A stretch of DNA of 11,683 nucleotides from Eshraghiella sp964414835 (lineage in GTDB: Bacteria; Bacillota; Clostridia; Lachnospirales; Lachnospiraceae): assembly GCA_964414835.1 (NCBI GenBank), contig CAYPWY010000040.1, positions 1 through 11,683 on the forward strand, read 5' to 3'. The position numbers and the translations under genes are program-made. The notes beneath the pieces were generated by a model. That model made no database searches. It was not told the origin of the DNA and worked only from the letters and a program-made list of their open reading frames with translations. Below are positions 5,883-11,683 of this stretch, in pieces (position 1 is the first letter of the stretch; each line of letters begins with the position of its first letter).

Positions 5883-8564
5883 ATGGAAAAAGAAGTGCAT
5901 TTGACGGACTTGGTTGACGCTGAAGTGCTGCAGCGGTTTCAGGATGCTTTCTCGACACTGACCGGCATGGCGTCTCTGACTACTGATGTGGACGGGATTC
6001 CTGTCACAAAAGGCTCTAACTTTACGGAGTTTTGCATGGGATATACCAGAAATACAGAGACAGGACGAAAAAGGTGCGAAAAATGTGACAAATTCGGCGC
6101 TCACACAACGTGGAAAAACGGAAAGCCAAGTACATATTACTGTCACGCAGGTTTGATAGATTATGCTGCGCCAATCATTGCAGATGGCGAACTGGTAGGG
6201 TGTTTTATAGGAGGACAGGTGCTTGACAGGGAGCCTGATGCGGAGCAGATTAAAAATACAGCAGAAGAAATAGGCGTGGATCCCGACAAATTGCTGGCAG
6301 CGGCTGAAAAGGTAAATATACTTGATAAAGAGGATATTGATAATGCTGCCCAATTTCTTTTTACCATAGCTAATATTCTGTCCGACATAGCATACGGAAA
6401 ATATCTGGCATTACAGGCTAACCATGAAATAGAGTGCGCTGCAAATATGAAATCGGACTTTCTTGCAAATATGAGCCATGAAATCAGAACTCCCATGAAT
6501 GCGGTTATAGGTATGGCAGAAATGGCATTAAGGGAGGAACTTCCGCCTGTTGCCAGAGACTATATCCATCAAATAAAATCGTCAGGAAAAGCTCTTTTGA
6601 CTATAATAAATGATATTTTAGACTATTCCAAAATTGAGTCCGGTAAAATGGATATTATTCCTGTAAAATACGAACCTATGTCCATCATAAATGATGTCAG
6701 CAACATTTTGGTTACCAGAGTGAAGGATAAGGATGTTGAGTTTATTCTGGATGTATCGCCGGATATTCCCAACAAGCTGTTGGGAGACAATATCAGAATC
6801 AAGCAGGTACTTTTAAATATTGCCAATAATGCGGTGAAGTTCACCCCGCACGGACAGGTGGTTATACATATGTATCATTCCCTGTTGTCAGATAACAGCG
6901 TCAATCTGCATTTTTCTGTGGAGGATACAGGTATCGGCATTAAAAAAGAAGATTTAGGAAAGCTTTTCAAGTCATTTCAGCAGGTTGACAGTAAACGTAA
7001 CCGCAATATAGAAGGAACCGGTCTGGGACTGGCTATTTCACAGCAGCTTATGAAGCTTATGAATGGTACATTACAGGTGGAAAGCGAATATGAAAAGGGA
7101 AGTATTTTTTCTTTTTCCATGCCGCAGGAAGTTGTAGATTCCTCCTGCTGTATTAAAGTAAAAAATCCCGATTCAGTTTTGGCATATGGAATGATAGGCA
7201 ATTATTTTATCAATCGGCAGTTACGGACTGATTGTAAGTATCTTGGGGTGGAATACAGGGAAGCTGCGTCCATAGAGGAATGTCTGGATGATTCGTCTGC
7301 CAAAGATGTATTTCTGTTTATAGAAGAAGGACTGTTTGATGATAATAAACTGGACTTTGTCAGGAAGAATCCTGACGTTACAACGGTTCTTATTTTAAAC
7401 TACTATAGCACTGATGGATATAACCTTCCCAATCTGCTTCTGCTGAGAAAACCTGTCTACACTTTAAATGAAGCAATGATATTTAACAGGGAAAAAATAC
7501 ATTATTTTGATGAGGAATCAGATTCTGTCGATATTGATTTTACTGCACCGACGGCAGAGGTTCTTATTGTGGATGATAATGCCATAAATCTGACCGTGGC
7601 GGAAGGTCTGCTTGAACCCTTAAAGATGAAAATAGACACCGCATTAAGCGGAAAAGAGGCTGTCGGCAAGATTTCAGTACATAAGTATGACATTGTGTTT
7701 ATGGACCACATGATGCCTGAACTGGATGGCATTGAGACGACACATATCATCAGGCGTTTCCATAAGGAATATGATGAAATACCTATTATAGCCTTGACTG
7801 CAAATGCAGTTGAAGGAGTAAGGGAAATGTTTCTCAGTGAGGGAATGAATGATTTTGTCGCCAAGCCTGTTGAACTTAGAACACTTATATCTAAAGTGAA
7901 ACAATGGCTTCCTGTGGAAAAAATCAAAAAGGCAGATATTAACGGAAGCGCACTTTCAAAGAAAGAGCCTGACAGGGAAATAGTTGTAGGTGATTTGGAT
8001 ACCAAATCGGCAATAAGACTTTTAGGAACCGAAAAATTGTTTTGGTCTGTTCTGAAAGATTACTATCGTGTTATCGATAAAAAGTCGAAGCTAATAGAAG
8101 AATTGATGGAAAAACAGGACTGGCCGGGTTATACCATAGAAGTACATGCCTTGAAAAGCTCTTCAAAACAAATCGGTGCCGTCTCCCTGTCTGATAAGGC
8201 GGCTGAGATGGAGAAAGCAGGCAATGCAAGAGATGCGGATGCAATACGCAGATGTACCGGTGCTATGCTGCAGCAGTATCGCGGTTATATTTCTGTATTG
8301 AAACCCTTCTTTGAAGAAGAACATGAAAGCGAGGATGGTAAGGAGAAGGTTTCCGCAGATAAGCTCCATGAATTTTTTGCGGATATGCGTGACGCACTGG
8401 ACAATCTGGATATTGACAGTATGGAATCCGTCATTGCAAAGATGGAGAAATACCGTTACGAAGGACAGCATAAAGAAATGTTCATGCAGTTGAAAAATTC
8501 CGTGGATGAAATAGACGTGGATTCCTGCGAGGAAATTATCGGACACTGGGAAAGCGGTTTATAG
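5883..8564 (+). CDS. PocR-domain hybrid histidine kinase with receiver and HPt domains
   Basis: An 893-residue sensor kinase without membrane segments. Domains in order: a PocR sensory domain (about 10-175), with GSNFTEFC, the cysteines C51, C65, C68, C87 and C107, and YYCHAGLIDYAAPI; a dimerisation/phospho-acceptor domain with H199 in MSHEIRTPMN; an ATPase domain to about 415 (N312-N316 box, D348-T-G-I-G, E377-G-T-G-L-G); a degenerate receiver (about 425-545: I480 in place of the acceptor Asp, K523-P524 kept); a canonical receiver (D564-D565, D608, T639, K661); an HPt domain with H755 in VHALKSSSKQ; and a C-terminal helical segment to 893. PocR domains are proposed to sense small hydrocarbon derivatives such as propanediol. 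The ATG at 5883 has GAGGTG (5871-5876) 6 bases upstream; a GTG at 5874 overlaps that site. It follows its receiver partner by 52 bases. Confidence 0.92.
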   Translation: MEKEVHLTDLVDAEVLQRFQDAFSTLTGMASLTTDVDGIPVTKGSNFTEFCMGYTRNTETGRKRCEKCDKFGAHTTWKNGKPSTYYCHAGLIDYAAPIIADGELVGCFIGGQVLDREPDAEQIKNTAEEIGVDPDKLLAAAEKVNILDKEDIDNAAQFLFTIANILSDIAYGKYLALQANHEIECAANMKSDFLANMSHEIRTPMNAVIGMAEMALREELPPVARDYIHQIKSSGKALLTIINDILDYSKIESGKMDIIPVKYEPMSIINDVSNILVTRVKDKDVEFILDVSPDIPNKLLGDNIRIKQVLLNIANNAVKFTPHGQVVIHMYHSLLSDNSVNLHFSVEDTGIGIKKEDLGKLFKSFQQVDSKRNRNIEGTGLGLAISQQLMKLMNGTLQVESEYEKGSIFSFSMPQEVVDSSCCIKVKNPDSVLAYGMIGNYFINRQLRTDCKYLGVEYREAASIEECLDDSSAKDVFLFIEEGLFDDNKLDFVRKNPDVTTVLILNYYSTDGYNLPNLLLLRKPVYTLNEAMIFNREKIHYFDEESDSVDIDFTAPTAEVLIVDDNAINLTVAEGLLEPLKMKIDTALSGKEAVGKISVHKYDIVFMDHMMPELDGIETTHIIRRFHKEYDEIPIIALTANAVEGVREMFLSEGMNDFVAKPVELRTLISKVKQWLPVEKIKKADINGSALSKKEPDREIVVGDLDTKSAIRLLGTEKLFWSVLKDYYRVIDKKSKLIEELMEKQDWPGYTIEVHALKSSSKQIGAVSLSDKAAEMEKAGNARDADAIRRCTGAMLQQYRGYISVLKPFFEEEHESEDGKEKVSADKLHEFFADMRDALDNLDIDSMESVIAKMEKYRYEGQHKEMFMQLKNSVDEIDVDSCEEIIGHWESGL

Positions 8565-8589
8565 ACAAGGAAGAATTTCAATCTGCATC

Positions 8590-8617
8590 TTGCCAAAAAA
8601 GCAATTTGTGTTATAAT
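8590..8617 (+). promoter_or_regulatory. Candidate promoter for the pan operon
   Basis: TTGCCA (8590-8595) and a perfect TATAAT (8612-8617) are separated by 16 bases. Transcription would start near 8624, at the foot of the hairpin at 8621-8655, and give a leader of about 440 bases before panB. A second TATAAT at 8927-8932 lacks a convincing -35 box. Confidence 0.55.
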
Positions 8618-8620
8618 AAT

Positions 8621-8655
8621 TCCCGGATAGTATTCCCAAGGAAACTATACCGGGA
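8621..8655 (+). terminator. Strong 15-bp hairpin: terminator of the kinase gene or 5' hairpin of the pan leader
   Basis: Three stacked helices form one hairpin: 8621-8626 with 8650-8655 (TCCCGG/CCGGGA), 8627-8631 with 8644-8648, and 8633-8636 with 8640-8643. The loop is CAA and there are two single-base bulges. The tail TAAATTTT is only moderately T-rich. It lies 56 bases after the kinase stop codon, which suits a terminator, but it also sits exactly at the predicted start of the pan transcript. Confidence 0.55.
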
Positions 8656-8663
8656 TAAATTTT

Positions 8664-9063
8664 GTATATAGATTCGCCCAATCTGACAGAGCAATCATGG
8701 TGGAACTTATATTGTAATCAAATGAGATTCCACAGGCATTACATTTTAACAGGTCACATATGGGGGATATTGCACAACATTAAATTATTTTCATTGCGGT
8801 ACTGCGATTTCTGCCGCATTTCCTGGATTTACCAATGGGAGTTGGTTATTCTATCCGTCCTGTATTGCAGTCAGTGACAACGACTGATTGCGGTTCTGCA
8901 GGGAACTTTCAATAATATTTTAATTTTATAATTATAAACGCAGCCGGACACTTGTTTTTTGCGCAGTCACAAAAGCCACAATAATGGATTGTATATTGGG
9001 AAATCTGCGGAAATGATGTATTATTGCGTCAATGGGAACCGGAGGCAGAAAGGGAATAATCAT
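8664..9063 (+). other. 400-base leader or spacer upstream of panB
   Basis: No convincing gene is present. An open frame from TTG 8662 to 8877 has no ribosome binding site and an unusual Trp/Cys-rich composition. GTGGAA and TTCCAC form a 6-bp stem around 8699-8736, and several 5-bp stems occur at 8790-8890. A partial T-box-like GGTGGAAC is present, but the rest of the T-box consensus is missing. An AT-rich segment with TATAAT (8927-8932) may hold a second, weak promoter close to panB. I do not recognise a riboswitch here. Confidence 0.4.
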
Positions 9064-9891
9064 ATGAAAAACACGGTTGAAACATTCAGAAAAGCAAAGG
9101 CAGAAGGCAGAAAAATTTCCATGCTGACAGCTTACGATTACTCTACGGCGGTGCTTCTTGACGAAGTCGGCATAGACGGAATACTTGTGGGAGATTCATT
9201 GGCAAATGTGGTCCTTGGATATGAGGACACAATATCGGTAACCATGGAGGATATGATACATCACGGCGCAGCAGTAGCAAGAGGTGCCAAGAACGCATTG
9301 GTAGTAATTGATATGCCTTTTATGTCATATCAGACATCGGTTTATGATGCAGTGGTAAACGCAGGCAGGCTTATGAAAGAAGGGCGTGCCAATGCTGTAA
9401 AGCTGGAAGGCGGCGGTGAAGTTACAGCGCAGATACAGGCTATTGTCAGTGCGGGAATCCCTGTTATGGGACACTTAGGACTGACTCCCCAATCAATCAA
9501 CGCCCTTGGCGGCTATAAAGTGCAGGGGAAGGATGAAGCTGCGGCAAGAAAGCTTGTGGAGGACGCAAAAGCCGTGGAAGCGGCAGGGGCATTTGGGATA
9601 GTTTTGGAATGTGTTCCGTCAGCACTGGCGGAGTTTGTGTCACAGGAAATTTCCATTCCGACCATAGGAATCGGAGCAGGTGCAGGCTGTGACGGACAGA
9701 TACTTGTATATCAGGATATGCTGGGTATGTTTTCAGACTTCAAACCTAAATTTGTGAAACGGTATGCGGAAATCGGGGCAGCAATGAAAGAAGCCTTTAA
9801 GTCGTACATAGAGGAAGTGGAAAACGGAGCATTTCCGGCAGAGGAAAACGGCTACAAAATAGCTGACGAGATAATCCAGAAGCTTTACTGA
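9064..9891 (+). CDS. panB: 3-methyl-2-oxobutanoate hydroxymethyltransferase
   Basis: PanB transfers a hydroxymethyl group from 5,10-methylenetetrahydrofolate to 2-oxoisovalerate (3-methyl-2-oxobutanoate), giving ketopantoate, the first committed step of pantothenate synthesis in the cytosol. The 275-residue length is normal. Metal and active-site positions are intact: LTAYDYSTA, D44 in VGDSL, D83 in IDMPFMSY, E115 in VKLEGG, the GHLGLTPQS and GGYKVQG blocks (137-155), E182 in VLECVP, and the IGIGAGAGCDGQILVYQDMLG end block. The start is ATG 9064, with AAAGGGA (9049-9055) 8 bases upstream. The frame stays open back to 8959, but that extension has no ribosome binding site and no family similarity. 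panC follows 44 bases later without a terminator. Confidence 0.97.
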   Translation: MKNTVETFRKAKAEGRKISMLTAYDYSTAVLLDEVGIDGILVGDSLANVVLGYEDTISVTMEDMIHHGAAVARGAKNALVVIDMPFMSYQTSVYDAVVNAGRLMKEGRANAVKLEGGGEVTAQIQAIVSAGIPVMGHLGLTPQSINALGGYKVQGKDEAAARKLVEDAKAVEAAGAFGIVLECVPSALAEFVSQEISIPTIGIGAGAGCDGQILVYQDMLGMFSDFKPKFVKRYAEIGAAMKEAFKSYIEEVENGAFPAEENGYKIADEIIQKLY

Positions 9892-9935
9892 TATAAAGAG
9901 TTAAAATAATAAGCCGGAAGGAAGCGTGAATAAGC

Positions 9936-10790
9936 ATGAACGGGAAATTACAGATAGAAAAAACAATTGCAGGTGTTAAACAACAGGTCAGCCAATGGAA
10001 AAAGCAGGGATTAAAGGTAGGACTTGTGCCAACTATGGGGTATCTCCATGAAGGACATCAAAGCTTGATAAAGAAAGCGGTTCAGGACAATGACAGGGTT
10101 GTTGTCAGTGTATTTGTCAATCCTATCCAGTTCGGACCGAAAGAAGATTTGGAGAGTTATCCGAGAGATTTGGAAGCGGACTGCGCATTATGTGAATGTA
10201 CAGGGGCTTCATTGGTATTCTGTCCTGAGGTTTCCGAAATGTATGGAGAAGGATTTTCCACATATGTAGATATGGACGGAGTGACAGCGGAGCTTTGCGG
10301 AAAAAGCCGTCCTGTTCATTTCCGTGGCGTATGCACCGTTGTAAATAAATTGTTTAATATTGTGACGCCTGACAGGGCATATTTTGGGGAAAAGGATGCT
10401 CAGCAGCTTGCTGTTATCCGCCATATGGTCAGAGATTTGAATATGTCAGTTGAAATTATCGGATGTCCGATTGTCAGGGAAGAAGACGGATTGGCAAAAA
10501 GCTCCAGAAACACATATCTGTCAGATGAAGAGCGCAAGGCAGCTCTTGTGCTGAGCCGGGCAATTATGAAAGGCAAAACCATGGTACAGTCAGGGGAAAC
10601 AGACGGTGAGAAGGTTCTTGGTGAGATGCGTAAGCTTATAGAGCAGGAGCCTTTAGCCAGGATTGACTATGTGGAAATGGTCAGATGGGACACAATAGAA
10701 GTACATCACATCGTTGACTGTCCTGTTCTTGTTGCCATAGCTGTATACATAGGAACCACAAGACTTATTGATAATTTCATTACGGAGTGA
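9936..10790 (+). CDS. panC: Pantothenate synthetase (pantoate-beta-alanine ligase)
   Basis: PanC condenses pantoate with beta-alanine using ATP, through a pantoyl-adenylate, to make pantothenate. The 284-residue protein shows the nucleotidyl-transferase HxGH-type motif H38-E-G-H41 in VPTMGYLHEGHQSL, SVFVNPIQFGPKEDLESYPRD, the pantoate-binding HFRGVCTVVNKLFNIV stretch, FGEKDAQQL, and the KMSKS-like K188-S-S-R in GLAKSSRNTYLS. All expected catalytic blocks are present and the length is normal. The ribosome binding site GGAAGGA (9916-9922) is 13 bases before the ATG, a little long. It lies between panB and panD in what looks like one operon. The ketopantoate reductase needed between PanB and PanC is not encoded in this window. 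Confidence 0.97.
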   Translation: MNGKLQIEKTIAGVKQQVSQWKKQGLKVGLVPTMGYLHEGHQSLIKKAVQDNDRVVVSVFVNPIQFGPKEDLESYPRDLEADCALCECTGASLVFCPEVSEMYGEGFSTYVDMDGVTAELCGKSRPVHFRGVCTVVNKLFNIVTPDRAYFGEKDAQQLAVIRHMVRDLNMSVEIIGCPIVREEDGLAKSSRNTYLSDEERKAALVLSRAIMKGKTMVQSGETDGEKVLGEMRKLIEQEPLARIDYVEMVRWDTIEVHHIVDCPVLVAIAVYIGTTRLIDNFITE

Positions 10791-10855
10791 AATTGTTCCG
10801 GATAAATAAAGCTGATTGTCCGGTCATTGAATAAAGCAGAAGGGAAAATACTGAC

Positions 10856-11248
10856 ATGGAGTTAAAGATGTTAAAAGGAAAGATTCACCGTGCAGTGGTA
10901 TCTCAGGCAGAATTAAACTATGTTGGCAGTATAACCATAGATGAAGACTTAATGGAAGCTGCCGGCATTTTAGAATATGAGCAGGTGCAGATTGTGGATG
11001 TGGAAAACGGCAGCCGCTTTGAAACATATGTCATAGCCGGAGAACGGGGAAGCGGAATGATATGCCTTAACGGGGCAGCAGCGCGGATGGTTCAATTAGG
11101 AGACCATGTAATAATTATGTGCTATGCATCTATGACACCACATGAAGCGCAGCAGCATAAACCGAAAGTTGTGTTTGTGAATGACCAAAACCATATTGTC
11201 AGGATTACCGAATATGAAAAGCATGGACTGCTGTCCGGCATGAAATAG
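10856..11248 (+). CDS. panD: Aspartate 1-decarboxylase precursor
   Basis: PanD decarboxylates L-aspartate to beta-alanine, the second substrate of PanC. The enzyme is made as a pro-form that cleaves itself at Gly24-Ser25 (NYVGSITID); Ser25 becomes the pyruvoyl cofactor of the alpha chain. Other conserved pieces are MLKGKIHRA at the N-terminus, the conserved Tyr in RFETYVIAGERGSG, the NGAAARMVQLGDHVIIM block and the MTPHEAQQHKPKVVFV end. At 130 residues it is of normal length. AAGGGA (10840-10845) lies 10 bases before the ATG at 10856. An internal Met at residue 5 is possible but less well spaced. It ends the pan operon, 65 bases after panC. Confidence 0.97.
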   Translation: MELKMLKGKIHRAVVSQAELNYVGSITIDEDLMEAAGILEYEQVQIVDVENGSRFETYVIAGERGSGMICLNGAAARMVQLGDHVIIMCYASMTPHEAQQHKPKVVFVNDQNHIVRITEYEKHGLLSGMK

Positions 11249-11312
11249 TAAAATTAAATAGTAATTTGAAAACCGCAATTTTATAAGTGGTTATTAATCC
11301 TCACAGGGTTTT

Positions 11313-11392
11313 AATAAATACCGTCAATGGCCGGCACTTCCCGGAGCTGCCGGCGGAGATTTGTCCGCAGGAAAACTAACGGTAGATTTATT
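11313..11392. other. Branched inverted-repeat element downstream of panD
   Basis: The outer stem pairs 11313-11324 with 11379-11392, 12 bp with one 2-base bulge. Inside it, GCCGGCA (11330-11336) pairs perfectly with TGCCGGC (11348-11354), extendable by 3 pairs in the loop. GCGGA (11353-11357) pairs with TCCGC (11364-11368), competing for two bases. The result is a Y-shaped fold with a GC-rich core and AT-rich ends. No T run follows, so it is not a standard terminator. It could be a non-coding RNA, a MITE-like element or an mRNA 3'-end structure; I recognise no known class. Confidence 0.45.
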
Positions 11393-11449
11393 CATATTTC
11401 AGCAGTATAATTTACTGTAATGAAGAATGAAAAAAAAAGAATTTTGCTC

Positions 11450-11479
11450 TTGCGTTTTCGGATTTTGTTATGGTATAAT
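11450..11479 (+). promoter_or_regulatory. Promoter of the MATE transporter leader
   Basis: TTGCGT (11450-11455) and a perfect TATAAT (11474-11479) are separated by 18 bases, with an extended -10 TGG at 11471-11473. Transcription would start near 11486, upstream of two terminators and about 145 bases before the transporter ATG. Confidence 0.75.
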
Positions 11480-11525
11480 CTTTTGGAATTAAATATTGAT
11501 TCGACACGATACAAGAAGTGCATTT

Positions 11526-11618
11526 ATGCAAACTGATACGATACAGATTGCTTTGCCGTTTGTATCGTTTTTTTTGCGCATACGGAAGGTATGCGTTTTT
11601 TTGTTATCAAAAAAATAG
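11526..11618 (+). CDS. Possible 30-codon leader ORF spanning both terminators
   Basis: This frame starts at ATG 11526 (MQTDTIQIALPFVSFF), reads through both terminator hairpins and their T runs, and ends at TAG 11616-11618, overlapping the first bases of the transporter's AGGAGG. The ribosome binding site is weak (AAGAAG, 11513-11518), and the frame also extends upstream to a TTG at 11496. Its length alone could be chance. Its position, from just before terminator 1 to the transporter ribosome binding site, is what suggests a leader peptide that could couple translation to attenuation. Confidence 0.35.
   Translation: MQTDTIQIALPFVSFFLRIRKVCVFLLSKK
11539..11575 (+). terminator. Intrinsic terminator 1 in the MATE leader
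   Basis: CGATACA (11539-11545) pairs perfectly with TGTATCG (11561-11567), followed at once by eight T (11568-11575). An identical CGATACA at 11507-11513 could pair with the same right arm, giving an alternative fold. Confidence 0.85.
11577..11602 (+). terminator. Intrinsic terminator 2 in the MATE leader
   Basis: CGCATAC (11577-11583) pairs perfectly with GTATGCG (11589-11595) around a GGAAG loop, followed by seven T (11596-11602). It begins one base after the T run of terminator 1 and ends 28 bases before the transporter ATG. Confidence 0.87.
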
Positions 11619-11630
11619 GAGGTAGTTTTA

Positions 11631-11683
11631 ATGGAACAAAAATCTAATGCTTTTCTGGAGACGGAAAAAATCGGGAAACTGAT
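11631..11683 (+). CDS. MATE-family efflux transporter, first 17 codons only
   Basis: The frame begins MEQKSNAFLETEKIGKL and runs off the window. AGGAGG (11617-11622) lies 8 bases upstream. The pattern NAFLETEKIGKL matches the cytoplasmic N-terminus I recall for Clostridia MATE (multidrug and toxin extrusion) proteins, where it precedes the first membrane helix. MATE proteins are sodium- or proton-coupled exporters in the cytoplasmic membrane. Only 17 residues are visible, so the family call is an inference. The promoter and the two tandem terminators upstream imply conditional expression. Confidence 0.6.
   Translation, partial: MEQKSNAFLETEKIGKL

Noticed and set aside
5781..6353. 190-codon minus-strand frame across the regulator/kinase junction
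   Set aside because: Antisense to two clear genes; no family features.
7502..8005. 167-codon minus-strand frame inside the kinase
   Set aside because: Antisense shadow of the receiver-domain coding region; no ribosome binding site and no domain.
8695..8712. T-box riboswitch for the pan leader
   Set aside because: GGTGGAAC resembles part of the T-box core, but the flanking consensus, specifier stem and following terminator are absent, and it lies too close to the predicted transcript start.
8662..8877. 71-codon open frame upstream of panB
   Set aside because: TTG start, no ribosome binding site, unusual Trp/Cys-rich composition, no recognisable family.
8959..9063. Longer PanB start at TTG 8959
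   Set aside because: The extension has no ribosome binding site and no PanB similarity; ATG 9064 has AAAGGGA at good spacing and matches the family start.
11271..11292. Terminator directly after panD
   Set aside because: The stem is 6 bp with a G-U pair and no T run follows.
11353..11383. preQ1 or fluoride riboswitch in the element after panD
   Set aside because: Short similarities (AAAACTA, a GCGGA stem) are present but neither class's conserved core or pseudoknot arrangement is.

Overview
The window looks like chromosomal DNA of a low-to-moderate GC anaerobic Firmicute, most likely a Lachnospiraceae-type Clostridium relative. This is inferred from strong AGGAGG-type ribosome binding sites, AT-rich spacers, and the gene families present: a KilA-N protein, a MIF-like tautomerase, a PocR hybrid kinase and a MATE transporter start. 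No rRNA, tRNA, CRISPR array, transposase or integrase was seen.

Layout. 1-1279: the end of a KilA-N gene, then a GIY-YIG/DUF4357-type gene broken by an internal deletion. 1280-1582: no convincing gene. 1583-2696: a promoter and a two-gene unit (GNAT acetyltransferase, NimA-like flavin protein). 2718-2897, minus strand: a 59-residue protein, divergent from an HD-domain phosphohydrolase plus GNAT pair (3000-3994), with a perfect palindrome between the divergent genes. 4059-4632: a promoter, a structured leader, a MIF/phenylpyruvate-tautomerase-like gene and a terminator. 4733-4966: two 112-bp tandem repeats plus the start of a third. 5024-8564: a two-gene phosphorelay, made of a double-receiver protein and an 893-residue cytosolic hybrid histidine kinase with a PocR sensor domain. 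8590-9063: a promoter, a strong hairpin and a long leader. 9064-11248: panB-panC-panD, three enzymes of pantothenate synthesis. 11313-11392: a branched structured element. 11450-11683: a strong promoter, two tandem intrinsic terminators, a leader ORF running through both, and the first 17 codons of a MATE-family transporter.

How the parts work together. panB, panC and panD convert 2-oxoisovalerate and aspartate to pantothenate; their order and spacing suggest one transcript. In the phosphorelay, the kinase carries H199, D608 and H755, which would allow a His-Asp-His relay and onward transfer to D200 of the separate receiver protein. That protein has no DNA-binding domain, so the output is unknown. 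The MATE leader has the layout of a transcription-attenuation switch. The most notable observations are this leader, the 112-bp repeats, the scar-like deletion in the GIY-YIG gene, the bacterial MIF homologue with its structured leader, and the pseudo-receivers in both phosphorelay proteins. All family assignments come from reading the translations by eye; no database search was run.
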